From: Clostridia bacterium
GTDB taxonomy: Bacteria > Bacillota > Clostridia > UMGS1883 > UMGS1540
NCBI GenBank assembly: GCA_017442155.1
Contig: JAFSAU010000006.1
Span: 1 to 47,931 of the forward strand
DNA length: 47,931 nt
Direction of reading: 5' to 3'
Below the pieces are notes generated by a model that saw only the letters and a list, made by a program, of their open reading frames with translations, made no database searches and was not told the DNA's origin. Below are positions 1 through 8,910 of the stretch, one piece after another. Made by a program: the position numbers and the translations under genes. Position 1 is the stretch's first letter; each line of letters opens with the position of its first letter.

Positions 1-185
1 TACAAACCTGAAACGGATGAAATTCCGAGAGAATTTTGGTGCGGAAGATGCAGCAAGGCTAACGCCTTGCAAAGATGACAAGCCGAAATACACCGGAATT
101 CCGCCGTTTAAGGCGTGGTTCGGATGTCTTCTGTCACCCTAGGGTGACAGAAGTTATCCTATGTTTACAAATCGGAGGAAAAATA
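1..185. other. unassigned segment upstream of glgA
   Basis: Two forward frames are open at the left edge: one stops with TGA at 76-78, the other with TAG at 140-142. I recognise neither peptide (the first contains a WCGRC motif), so the upstream gene cannot be named. A 26-bp perfect palindrome lies at 128-153, and the glgA ribosome binding site GGAGG at 174-178. No convincing sigma-A promoter is visible, so glgA may be transcribed from further upstream. Confidence 0.3.
128..153. repeat. 26-bp perfect palindrome upstream of glgA
   Basis: The half-site CTTCTGTCACCCT (128-140) is followed directly by its exact reverse complement, giving a gapless 26-bp palindrome centred between 140 and 141. 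It lies 32 bp before the glgA start codon. There is no T-run behind it, so it is a poor intrinsic terminator. A dimeric regulator operator is the more natural reading, but no regulator is identified. Confidence 0.6.
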
Positions 186-1628
186 ATGAAGCTTCTATTT
201 GCCTGTTCGGAGGCCTCCCCTTTTGCAAAAACGGGCGGTCTGGGGGACGTGATGGGTGCACTGCCCCATGCGCTTTCAAAAATCCGGGGAAATGAGGTCT
301 GTGTCATTCTCCCTTTTTATCACAGCATAAAATATAATCCCGCGTTTCCCGCGGAATACGTCTGTCACTTTTCTATGCCCCTTGCCTGGCGCAACCAATA
401 TGTCGGCATTTTCAAAGCCGTAGTCCCGGGCACGGGGAAAAAACAGCAGCGTGACCTTACCTATTACTTTGTGGACAATGAATATTATTTTGGCCGAGAT
501 GGATACGGCTACGAGGATGACGGTGAACGGTTTGCCTTTTTTTCCAAGGCTGTACTGGAGAGTCTGCAATATATTGATTTTATGCCGGATATCATTCACT
601 GCAACGATTGGCAAACAGCCTTTCTCCCTCTCTTTTTAAAGGCTTTCTTCCTGCAGAACAGACGGTATTCCCACCTTAAAACCGTACTGACAATTCACAA
701 TGTGGAATATCAGGGCAAGGCGGACCCTTCTTTTCTCCCGGAGGTGCTGGGCGTGGATGCATACTGGCGCGGTGCCGCCACGCACGACGGGCTTGTGAAC
801 GCGCTGAAATGCGGCATTGTGCTCTCGGACCGGTTGACTACCGTTTCCGAAACCTACGCCTACGAGCTGCATCACGACTATTTTGCCCACGGTCTTGCCG
901 GTATTATAAAAGAAAATGCATATAAAATGACCGGCATTGTAAACGGCATTGACACCGCAAGCTATGACCCGGCCACGGACCCTTGTCTTCCTCTTCCCTT
1001 TCATGCGGAAGATTTGCATGGCAAAAAAGAAAACAAGCGTATTTTGCAGGAGCAGACGGGACTCTGGGTCACAGACGAAATGCCGCTGGTTATCATGATT
1101 TCCCGTCTTGTCCCCCACAAGGGACTGGACCTGGTGGAGGCCGTGGGAGATGCGCTGGCGCAGTGCGGCATACAGCTTGCAGTGCTTGGAACAGGGTACC
1201 GGAAATATGAGGATGTATTCCGCACTCTGGCCTATCGGTATCCGGGCAGAGTTTCTGCGCACATCTGCTTTGACGAGACGCTCTCCCGTCTTCTTTACGG
1301 TGCGGCAGATTTCCTGCTGATGCCCTCAAAATCCGAGCCCTGCGGCCTTTCCCAGCTGATTGCCATGCGCTACGGCACTATCCCCATCGTCAGGGAAACG
1401 GGCGGTCTGGTAGATACCGTGCCGCCCATAAATCCCGAAACCGGCGAAGGCCGGGGTATCACCTTCAAGCTTTTCAATGCACACGATATGCTCTCGGCCG
1501 TGGAACGCGCGGCAGAAATATACCGGAATCGGCCGCTCTTTGAAGCAATACAGAAATCCAATATGCGGCTTGGGACGGACTGGAAGAAAAGTGCAGAAAA
1601 ATATATGGAGGTATATAATTCTTTATGA
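186..1628 (+). CDS. glgA: glycogen synthase (ADP-glucose)
   Basis: Transfers glucose from ADP-glucose to the non-reducing end of a growing alpha-1,4-glucan (cytoplasmic glycogen storage). The product is 480 aa, the usual length for GT5 bacterial GlgA. The N-terminus carries the ADP-glucose-binding KTGGLGDV motif (Lys15). The C-terminal Rossmann domain carries SKSEPCGLSQ followed by RETGGL (about residues 380-405), typical of the family. The reading frame is open further upstream to 75, but ATG 186 is preferred: it has GGAGG 7 bp upstream and the protein begins exactly where family members begin. glgP follows after 16 bp, so the two are probably co-transcribed as a glycogen synthesis/breakdown pair. 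Confidence 0.96.
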   Translation: MKLLFACSEASPFAKTGGLGDVMGALPHALSKIRGNEVCVILPFYHSIKYNPAFPAEYVCHFSMPLAWRNQYVGIFKAVVPGTGKKQQRDLTYYFVDNEYYFGRDGYGYEDDGERFAFFSKAVLESLQYIDFMPDIIHCNDWQTAFLPLFLKAFFLQNRRYSHLKTVLTIHNVEYQGKADPSFLPEVLGVDAYWRGAATHDGLVNALKCGIVLSDRLTTVSETYAYELHHDYFAHGLAGIIKENAYKMTGIVNGIDTASYDPATDPCLPLPFHAEDLHGKKENKRILQEQTGLWVTDEMPLVIMISRLVPHKGLDLVEAVGDALAQCGIQLAVLGTGYRKYEDVFRTLAYRYPGRVSAHICFDETLSRLLYGAADFLLMPSKSEPCGLSQLIAMRYGTIPIVRETGGLVDTVPPINPETGEGRGITFKLFNAHDMLSAVERAAEIYRNRPLFEAIQKSNMRLGTDWKKSAEKYMEVYNSL

Positions 1629-1644
1629 GTGGAAGGAGTTATTT

Positions 1645-4047
1645 ATGAATCAGACAGAGGCAACGAAACGAATAGAAGAAAAATGCAGACAGCATTTCGG
1701 TTGTGCACTTGCCAGTGCCACCATTTTTGAGGCCTACCGGGCGGCTTGTCTTGCTGTGCGGGATATTCTGACGGAGAAGCACCTGCGTTTTTCCAAAAGC
1801 AATACAGAAAACAGCAGAAAACAGGTGCACTACCTGTCTATGGAATTTCTGGTAGGCACGTCCCTTCGGAATAACCTTTTTAACCTGGGCCTGGAGCGTG
1901 TTTTTGAGGATGCGCTGTCTGCCGCCGGGATAAACCTCTATGACCTGTACGCCCAGGAGCCGGATGCCGGACTTGGCAACGGGGGACTGGGAAGGCTGGC
2001 CTCCTGTTACATGGATGCCGCCACAACACAGGGTCTGCCGTTTACGGGGTATTCCATCCGATATGAGTTCGGTATTTTCCGGCAGAAAATAGCAGACGGC
2101 TGGCAGATGGAGTTTCCGGATGACTGGCTCAATAAGGGGGAGGTGTGGCTGCAGGCACGGCCCGACGACACGGTGGAGGTCCCCTTTGGGGGGCATGTGG
2201 AGGAATGGTCCGACGAAAACGGGTATCATGCCGAGCTCCGGGATGCGGAAACGGTACTGGCCGTTCCTTATGACATGCTGATTTCCGGGTATGGTGCCGA
2301 TGCCGCAAACCGGCTGGTGCTCTGGAGTGCCAAGTCCCCCCATAGCATTGACATGCGCGCGTTCTCACGGGGCGAATATATTAAGGCACTGGAGGAAAAT
2401 ACGAGGGCAGAAGTCATTTCCAAGGTCCTCTATCCTGCCGACGATCATATGGACGGAAAAATTCTCCGCATCCGACAGCAGTACTTTTTCGTCAGCGCGT
2501 CACTACAGAGTATCACAAAAAAACACATGAAGCAGCACGGTACTATGGATACGTTTCCGGAAAAGCACGCCATTCACATTAACGACACCCATCCGTCTCT
2601 TGCTGTGCCGGAGCTGATGCGGATTCTGCTGGATGACTACCGCTACAGCTGGGACGCGGCCTGGGACATCACAACCCGCGCGCTCTCGTACACCAATCAC
2701 ACGATTATGAGCGAAGCACTGGAGCGGTGGAACGAAGCTATGTTCCGGGAACAGTTGCCCCGCATTTACCAGATTGTCGCAGAAATCAACCGCCGGCTTC
2801 TGCAGACGCTTCACTCTGTATTCCCCGGTGACCAGGCGAAAATTGACTATATGTCCGTTATTGCCGCAGGCGAAGTGCGGATGGCAAATCTATGTCTCGC
2901 AGCCTGCCGGAAGGTCAACGGCGTATCGACCCTGCACTCCGAAATCCTGAAAAAAGGGGTTTTCCGGGACTACTATTCTATTATGCCCGGAAAATTCTGC
3001 AACGTTACAAACGGCATCGCGCACAGAAGATGGCTGGGGCAGGCAAACCCGGAGCTATGCGCGCTTCTGCGCTCTTTGGTGGGCGACGGCTTTCTGGAGG
3101 ATGCAGGGCGGCTCTCAAAGCTTTTGGATTATTATGACGATGCCACGGTACTGGAAAACCTACGTACAATAAAAAGGACGAAAAAAATTGCACTCCGGAA
3201 TTACATTTCAGGTGCAAACGGCATCAATATTGACGAAAATTCTATTTTTGACGTGCAGATTAAGCGACTTCACGAATATAAAAGACAGCTTCTGAATGCC
3301 CTGCATATTCTGCATCTTTACCGACAGATGAAGGACTCTCCCTCCTTGGATTTCCCGCCCCGCACTTTTATTTTTGCGGCCAAGGCGTCCTCCGGCTATT
3401 TTATGGCAAAGTAGATTATCCGGCTGATTGTAGCGATTTCCAATATGGTAAACGCGGACCCTGCGGTGCGCGACCGGCTTAAAGTGGTCTTTGTGGAGGA
3501 TTATAAGGTCAGTCTTGCGGAAATTATTATTCCGGCGGCCGACATTTCGGAGCAAATTTCCGTGGCCGGAAAAGAGGCCTCGGGCACAGGCAACATGAAG
3601 CTGATGATAAACGGTGCAGTGACCTTAGGGACACTGGACGGTGCAAATGTGGAAATCTGCGAGGCCGTGGGAAAAGAAAATATGTTTCTGTTCGGCATGA
3701 CCACGGAGGAGGTGGAAACACTGTGGCGGCGGGGGTATGCACCCAGAGAATTCATACAGAAAAGCCCGGCACTTTCATCTGTCCTTGATATGCTGACCAG
3801 CGGCGTCCTCGGGGCACGGTTTGACGATATCGCCGCCTCCCTTCTCACAAACCGCTACGGTGCGGCAGATGCTTATATGGCACTGGCGGATTTTGACAGC
3901 TATGCCGCCGCCCAGGTCCGGATTGCAGACACCTGGAAAAATCCGCGAACATTTACAAATATGTCCCTTGTTAACATTGCGAAGGCAGGTGTTTTCTCAG
4001 CAGACCGGGCAATACGGGAATACAGCGAACACATCTGGAACATGTAA
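1645..4047 (+). pseudogene. glgP: glycogen phosphorylase with in-frame amber codon
   Basis: Glycogen phosphorylase releases glucose-1-phosphate from glycogen using pyridoxal phosphate. ATG 1645 follows GGAAGGAG. The frame encodes 589 aa, reaches TAG at 3412-3414, and then continues without any shift to TAA at 4045-4047. Without the TAG the protein would be 800 aa, the normal family length. The sequence before the stop (FAAKASSGYFMAK) and after it (IIRLI, then PAADISEQIS) is continuous family sequence. A CAG (Gln) to TAG change is the simplest explanation. The PLP-binding lysine of the GTGNMK motif (about codon 652) lies after the stop, so the truncated product should be inactive. TAG ends several neighbouring genes (priA, def, rpoZ, rsfS), so it is a normal stop here. 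Possible readings are pseudogene, strain-specific nonsense allele, suppression, or sequencing error. Confidence 0.9.
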
Positions 4048-4090
4048 AAAAAAGGCTCTCCCATTTCAGTAAGCGGGAGAGCCGTATTTT
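4046..4090. terminator. bidirectional terminator between glgP and thiN
   Basis: Stem GGCTCTCCC (4054-4062) pairs with GGGAGAGCC (4075-4083). An A-run lies on the left (4046-4053) and GTATTTTT on the right, so both convergent units can end here. Confidence 0.85.
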
Positions 4091-4728
4091 TACAGATGTT
4101 TATCCGTGCGGCACTGAAGCACAAGCACCTCCCCGTGGTGCACGGTAATACTCGCTTCGTCAGCCGTGATTTCATTGCTGATGCCCAACGTGTCGCCCAG
4201 AGGAAGCACTGCATGCGCAAGAGGGTATTTTACACCGGAAACAGACACCACAGCGTCCCCCGCAAAGGGAATCAGCGACAAATAGAAATCAGTGCGCCGC
4301 TGAAGGGTTAGTGCACCTGAAAGAAGCTGAATGTGCGTGTCGGCATCCTCCAGAATAACACGACATCCTCTTTTTTTTGCCCAGTGCAATAGTGCAATAT
4401 TTCCGAGAAAGTGATCTGTGCGGCCGCCCGTGGCACCGATTACGTACACCTCTTCAAAGCCCTGCGACATAGCATGGCTGATGGCAATCTGTAAATCCGT
4501 TTCATCCTTTTCAGCAGGGAATATTATTTTTTCCGTATTTTCCGGCAAGGGAATATCCAGGCTGTCAAAATCCCCCAGCAAAATATCGGGAGAAATGCCC
4601 AGCGTTTTCGCATGGAGATAGCCCCTGTCCGCACAGATTACATAATCTCCGGACAAGGGCGTAAAAAATGAATAGTCCGAAATATCCGCACCGGCCATAA
4701 TGACAGCACGGCTTTTTTCTCCGTTCAT
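4090..4728 (-). CDS. thiN: thiamine pyrophosphokinase
   Basis: Converts thiamine plus ATP to thiamine diphosphate. The product is 212 aa, normal for ThiN. Visible family motifs are GDFDS (residues 52-56), EKDETD (about 73) and GATGGRTDH (about 98), which form the nucleotide/metal site. Its ATG overlaps the TGA of rpe by one base, so it is translationally coupled at the 3' end of the long minus-strand operon. The rpe-thiN order is the same as in Bacillus. In Bacillus spoVM follows thiN; here a terminator follows directly. Confidence 0.93.
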   Translation of the reverse strand: MNGEKSRAVIMAGADISDYSFFTPLSGDYVICADRGYLHAKTLGISPDILLGDFDSLDIPLPENTEKIIFPAEKDETDLQIAISHAMSQGFEEVYVIGATGGRTDHFLGNIALLHWAKKRGCRVILEDADTHIQLLSGALTLQRRTDFYLSLIPFAGDAVVSVSGVKYPLAHAVLPLGDTLGISNEITADEASITVHHGEVLVLQCRTDKHL

Positions 4729-5375
4729 CAGCCCTGGTAGGCCGTTTCTCTGAACTTACGGATTTCTGCCGCAGGATTTTCTGCATAATAAATGGCAGCA
4801 CCGGCCACAATTACATTGGCACCGGCTTCCGTTACATCGTAGAGGTTCCCAAGGCCGATACCGCCGTCAATCTGGATGTCCTTTTCCGGAGCCATTGCGC
4901 GGATTTCGCGCACCTTGCCAAGAACACTCGGAATGAATTTCTGGCCGGTGAAGCCGGGATTTACGCTCATAACAAGAATCATATCTGCCAGGTCCACAAC
5001 CTCTTTAATTGCAGAAGCGGGCGTTCCGGGATTCAGTGCAAGGCCTGCTTTCATTCCGTGGTCGTGAATCTGCTGCAGAATACGGTGAATGTGATTGGTA
5101 GCTTCAATATGAACTGTTACAATATCCGCTCCTGCTTTTTCAAAGTGATAAATGTACTTTTCAGGGTTTTCTACCATCAGATGGCAGTCCATCACAAGCC
5201 CTGTGTGAGGACGCAGTGCGGAAACCATGCCCGCACCGAAGGAGAGGTTCGGCACATAGTGACCATCCATCACGTCCACGTGCAGATAATCCGCGCCGGC
5301 CTCCTCCACCATTTTTGTCTGTTCTCTGAGCGCACCAAAATCAGCGGCCAGAATCGAGGGTGCAATTTTGATCAT
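4728..5375 (-). CDS. rpe: ribulose-phosphate 3-epimerase
   Basis: Interconverts ribulose-5-phosphate and xylulose-5-phosphate in the pentose phosphate pathway. The product is 215 aa, usual length, a TIM barrel. It begins MIKIAPSILAADF, the classic family start. Further motifs are HVDVMDGHYVPN, MVENPE and the phosphate-binding IQIDGGI. The frame is open nine codons further upstream, but ATG 5375 fits the family start and has an AGGAAG ribosome site. Its ATG overlaps the rsgA stop, so the two are coupled. Confidence 0.96.
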   Translation of the reverse strand: MIKIAPSILAADFGALREQTKMVEEAGADYLHVDVMDGHYVPNLSFGAGMVSALRPHTGLVMDCHLMVENPEKYIYHFEKAGADIVTVHIEATNHIHRILQQIHDHGMKAGLALNPGTPASAIKEVVDLADMILVMSVNPGFTGQKFIPSVLGKVREIRAMAPEKDIQIDGGIGLGNLYDVTEAGANVIVAGAAIYYAENPAAEIRKFRETAYQG

Positions 5376-6262
5376 GTTGTTTCTTCCTTTCCTACTTTCC
5401 AAAATTTATTTTCCTTAAGCTTTCCGTAAAAATACTGATAGCTCTCGTACCGTTTTTCATGAATGCGTCCGTCTGCCACCGCCGCCTTTATGGCGCAGCC
5501 CGGCTCTGCCAGATGCATGCAGCCGGTGAACTTACATTCCTTATCTATTGCCGCAAACTCCCGATACAAACCGGAAAGAGCATCGGCCGTAATACCCGGC
5601 AGTTCTACGCGGCTGAAGCCGGGCGTATCCAGAATAAATCCCCCGCCGGATAAGGGAAACAGCTCCACATGCCGAGTGGTGTGCTTTCCGCGGGCCAGCT
5701 TTTCGCTTACAACGCCCGTTTCCAGGCACAAACCGGCAATTCTGTTCAAAAGGCTGGATTTTCCAACGCCTGAGTTCCCCGCAAAGGCTGTGACCTTATC
5801 TTTCAGATACGGCCGGAGAGATTCGATTCCCTCCACCTCTGCGGCACTGGTAATGACAGTTTCATAGCCCGCCTTTTTATACACCTCGCAGAAGGCTTCA
5901 CACGCTTCCCCGGTGCACAAATCACTTTTATTGATACACAGTAACGCGTCAATCCCGGCAGACGCCGCAGACAGCAAAAAAGCATCTATCATATACATAT
6001 CCACTGCCGGGGATGTGAGGGACGCTACCACAACAATCTGGTCCACATTTGCAACCGGCGGACGAACCAGCTCCGATTTACGGGGCAGAATTTCCACCAC
6101 AGCATCCATTTCCGGCGAAAGCTCTACCCGGTCTCCCACGCGGGGAATGATTTTCTCTTTGCGAAACCGACCGCAGGCACGGGTTTCGTAGGTTGTTCCG
6201 TCCTCGGTTTTCACATAATAGAAACCGCCGATTCCTTTTGTTATAATGCCCTGCGTAAACAT
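5372..6262 (-). CDS. rsgA: small-subunit ribosome biogenesis GTPase RsgA
   Basis: A circularly permuted GTPase that checks late 30S subunit maturation. The 296-aa protein has an N-terminal OB fold, then the permuted G motifs in the order NKSD (111-114), GNSGVGKSS (162-170) and DTPGF (212-216). A C-terminal zinc site follows with Cys243, Cys248, His250 and Cys256. All signature residues are present. It lies 26 bp after the PASTA kinase gene; the prkC-rsgA-rpe order is conserved in Firmicutes, where the kinase can phosphorylate RsgA (known for Bacillus, inferred here). Confidence 0.96.
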   Translation of the reverse strand: MFTQGIITKGIGGFYYVKTEDGTTYETRACGRFRKEKIIPRVGDRVELSPEMDAVVEILPRKSELVRPPVANVDQIVVVASLTSPAVDMYMIDAFLLSAASAGIDALLCINKSDLCTGEACEAFCEVYKKAGYETVITSAAEVEGIESLRPYLKDKVTAFAGNSGVGKSSLLNRIAGLCLETGVVSEKLARGKHTTRHVELFPLSGGGFILDTPGFSRVELPGITADALSGLYREFAAIDKECKFTGCMHLAEPGCAIKAAVADGRIHEKRYESYQYFYGKLKENKFWKVGKEETT

Positions 6263-6288
6263 CTCTCCATTCTTATGGTCTGTAAAAA

Positions 6289-8163
6289 TTATTCAAAGGT
6301 TACAGGCACGTTTTCTTTATACAGTTCGTTATCAATATAAATATTCACCGTATCGTTTCCCACCGTGTCTGAGAGATTTACGGTTATGGGTGAAAGGGCA
6401 GTTTCATATTCTGCTTCCAGAAAGGTCTTCGCAGAGGAAGCAATCCGGACCGAAACCCGTTCCTTATCGGAAGGAAGCTCCAGCCGCAACGTGTAGGTTC
6501 CCTTCGGTGCCGGCGTTTCGCCTCCGCCGCTACTGATCACGAAATCTATTGCTGCGCCGGAAGAAATCATAGTGCCTGCCTCTGCAGACTGGGAAATTAC
6601 CACCCCCGCCTTTCGGCTGCTGGCTTCTTCCCGTACTTCGCCGACGGTCAAATCATAAAGCTTCAGGGTTTCCCGGGCTTCCGATTCACTCTTGCCATGT
6701 AAATCGGGCACGGCCACCTTTACCTCGCTTTTGCCGCGGCTTACATACAGCATCACCGTTTCACCCGTACGGATGGGATATCCTGCATTAGGATTTGTAC
6801 GGATAACCTCTCCCTCGTCCACCTCATCAGAATGCTCTTCGGAAATCTGGGGTATCAGCCCCTTTTCCTGCAGTGCCCGCTCCACAGTACGATAGTCCTT
6901 GCCTGTATAATCCTCCAGTTCTATCCGCTCCGCTCCGCGGCTTACCGTAACCGTAATCTTGCCGCCAGCCTCCATCCGGGTGCCTTCAGCCTTATCCTGC
7001 CGCATAATATATCCTTCCGGAATGGTGCTGTTATATTCCGCCCCGATTTCTTCAATCGTAATGTCCGTATATCTGGCCTTTGCTTCTTCCACTGACATAT
7101 TAAGAAGCGAAGGAACAGAAATCTTTGTTCCCTCCGCACTATGGGGAAAGAGACTTCGGGCCGTAAAGAAGCCCAGCACGGAAATAATAACTATGGCTGC
7201 CGCCACGGCTGCAACAATTGCTACCGTATCTTCCTTCTTCCGCTTCTTTTTCGGCTTTTTTTCCTCTTTTTTCTCCTCCACCACTTCTTCTATTTTCGGC
7301 AGCTTACGCGTGGAAAATTTATCAGTATGTACCACCACTGTTTCTCCTGCAAAAAGCTTTCGCAGTTCCTCTGAAAGGGCCGATATAGAAGCATACCGTT
7401 CCTTTAAATCCTTCGCCATAGCCCGCAGAATGATGGCTTCTACCTCTGAAGGAATCTGGGGATTCCGGCTCCGGGGCGGGACGGGCTGCTCCTGCAGATG
7501 CTTCATGGCAACAGCTACCGGGGTTTCTCCGTCAAAGGGAAGCATACCTGTGAACATTTCATACATCACAACGCCCAGAGAATAAATATCACTCCGCTCA
7601 TCCGTAAAGCCGCCGCGTGCCTGTTCGGGCGATGCATAGTGTACGGAGCCGATTGCCGAGCTGCTTCCTGCCACATTGGTGGAGGCACTCACTGCCCGTG
7701 CGAGACCGAAATCCGTTACTTTCAACGTACCTTCATTTGTGATAATAATATTATGCGGTTTAATGTCTCGGTGAATAATTCCCTTAGCGTGGGCATGTTC
7801 GAGAGCAGAGGCAATCTGACCGGTAAAATCCACGGCCTCATTAACGGAAAGTACCCCTTTTCGTGTCATGTATTCTTTAAGAGTAATTCCCTCGATACAT
7901 TCCATAACGATATAATTAAGCTTACCATGCCGACCGACATCATACACCGAAACCACGTTCGGATGGGACAGACTGGCCGCCGCCTGGGCCTCTATCGTAA
8001 ACCGTTTCAGAAATTCTTCGTCCTCCTGAAATTCGGGCCGCAGAATTTTAACGGCCACATGTCGGTTTAAGAGACGGCATCTGGCCTTATATACAATGGC
8101 CATCCCACCAGCCCCGATATTTTCCAAAAGCTCATAGCGGTTACTTAGAACTGAACCTACCAT
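6289..8163 (-). CDS. prkC: serine/threonine protein kinase with PASTA repeats
   Basis: A membrane Hanks-type kinase that senses muropeptides or lipid II outside the cell and phosphorylates growth and wall-synthesis proteins. The 624-aa protein has a cytoplasmic kinase domain with glycine loop GAGGMA, Lys39, HRDIKPHN (131-138) and DFG (151-153). A basic linker rich in Lys and Glu follows, then one transmembrane helix around 310-335. Three PASTA repeats cover about 345-560, and a further C-terminal extracellular domain of about 65 residues comes last. Its ATG directly abuts the TAA of the PP2C phosphatase gene. In spore formers PrkC orthologues help trigger germination; that role is inferred. 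Confidence 0.95.
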   Translation of the reverse strand: MVGSVLSNRYELLENIGAGGMAIVYKARCRLLNRHVAVKILRPEFQEDEEFLKRFTIEAQAAASLSHPNVVSVYDVGRHGKLNYIVMECIEGITLKEYMTRKGVLSVNEAVDFTGQIASALEHAHAKGIIHRDIKPHNIIITNEGTLKVTDFGLARAVSASTNVAGSSSAIGSVHYASPEQARGGFTDERSDIYSLGVVMYEMFTGMLPFDGETPVAVAMKHLQEQPVPPRSRNPQIPSEVEAIILRAMAKDLKERYASISALSEELRKLFAGETVVVHTDKFSTRKLPKIEEVVEEKKEEKKPKKKRKKEDTVAIVAAVAAAIVIISVLGFFTARSLFPHSAEGTKISVPSLLNMSVEEAKARYTDITIEEIGAEYNSTIPEGYIMRQDKAEGTRMEAGGKITVTVSRGAERIELEDYTGKDYRTVERALQEKGLIPQISEEHSDEVDEGEVIRTNPNAGYPIRTGETVMLYVSRGKSEVKVAVPDLHGKSESEARETLKLYDLTVGEVREEASSRKAGVVISQSAEAGTMISSGAAIDFVISSGGGETPAPKGTYTLRLELPSDKERVSVRIASSAKTFLEAEYETALSPITVNLSDTVGNDTVNIYIDNELYKENVPVTFE

Positions 8164-8910
8164 TTACGCTTCCTCCTTCAGCATCTTTTTAATCACAATT
8201 GCTGTTATATTATCTTTCCCGCCGTTTTCATTTGCGCGCCGAATCAGGTTTTCTGTTACAACTGCCGGATCCTCGCCGGAAATCAGCATATTTTTAATTT
8301 CACTTTCTGTCAGCATGTTGGAAAGACCGTCAGAGCACATCAGAATCTGGTCCCCTTGCTGTAGCTGAAGTGACATAAAGTCACATTCCAGCTTACGGTT
8401 TGTTCCCACCGCACGGGTGATTACGTTTTTGTTCGGATGGCATTTTGCTTCATTTTCAGTAATTATACCATTTTGTACAAGCTCCTCCACATAAGAATGG
8501 TCAGTAGTCAACTGACGGAGAAGACCTTCCCGTAGTAGATAAACGCGACTGTCTCCCACATGCGCTATGTAAAGCATATCAAAATCCACCATGCACACAT
8601 CGGCTGTTGTACCCATACCATAAAGTGCTTCCTGCCCCATAGCGCGCGTAAAAACAATATTATTTGCATATGAAACAGCACCCTTTAAAACGCGCTCTGC
8701 CTTTTCCGCATCATAATCCAGTGCACTCTGGGTCCGGATGTAGGTTTCAATACTTTCGGCCGCCGTGCGGCTGGCCACATCCCCGCTCTGATGTCCACCC
8801 ATGCCATCACAAAGAATGAACAGGTGAGGACGGTCATCAGACGCAATGCAAAAATCCTGATTCACTTTTCTTTCTTTTCCTATGTCGGTTCTTGCCGCAA
8901 ATACTATCAT
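8164..8910 (-). CDS. prpC: PP2C-family protein phosphatase
   Basis: A Mn/Mg-dependent Ser/Thr phosphatase that counteracts the adjacent PASTA kinase. The 248-aa protein shows the PP2C motifs DIGKERKVNQD, DGMGGH, HVGDSRVYL, CSDGLSNM and GGKDNIT, with all the metal-coordinating aspartates. Its start overlaps the rlmN stop by 4 bp and it ends directly against the prkC start. This coupling suggests matched amounts of kinase and phosphatase. Confidence 0.95.
   Translation of the reverse strand: MIVFAARTDIGKERKVNQDFCIASDDRPHLFILCDGMGGHQSGDVASRTAAESIETYIRTQSALDYDAEKAERVLKGAVSYANNIVFTRAMGQEALYGMGTTADVCMVDFDMLYIAHVGDSRVYLLREGLLRQLTTDHSYVEELVQNGIITENEAKCHPNKNVITRAVGTNRKLECDFMSLQLQQGDQILMCSDGLSNMLTESEIKNMLISGEDPAVVTENLIRRANENGGKDNITAIVIKKMLKEEA

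Noticed and set aside
1..141. Named upstream gene at the left edge
   Set aside because: Two frames are open and neither peptide is recognisable, so no gene is called.
636..1262. 208-aa frame antisense to glgA
   Set aside because: Long frames on the opposite strand of GC-rich genes are common here; no ribosome site, no recognisable domain.
3412..3414. Global TAG reassignment or pyrrolysine-type readthrough in glgP
   Set aside because: priA, def, rpoZ and rsfS in the same window end in TAG at the expected family ends, so TAG works as a stop. No pyl genes or suppressor tRNA are visible. A local suppression cannot be excluded.
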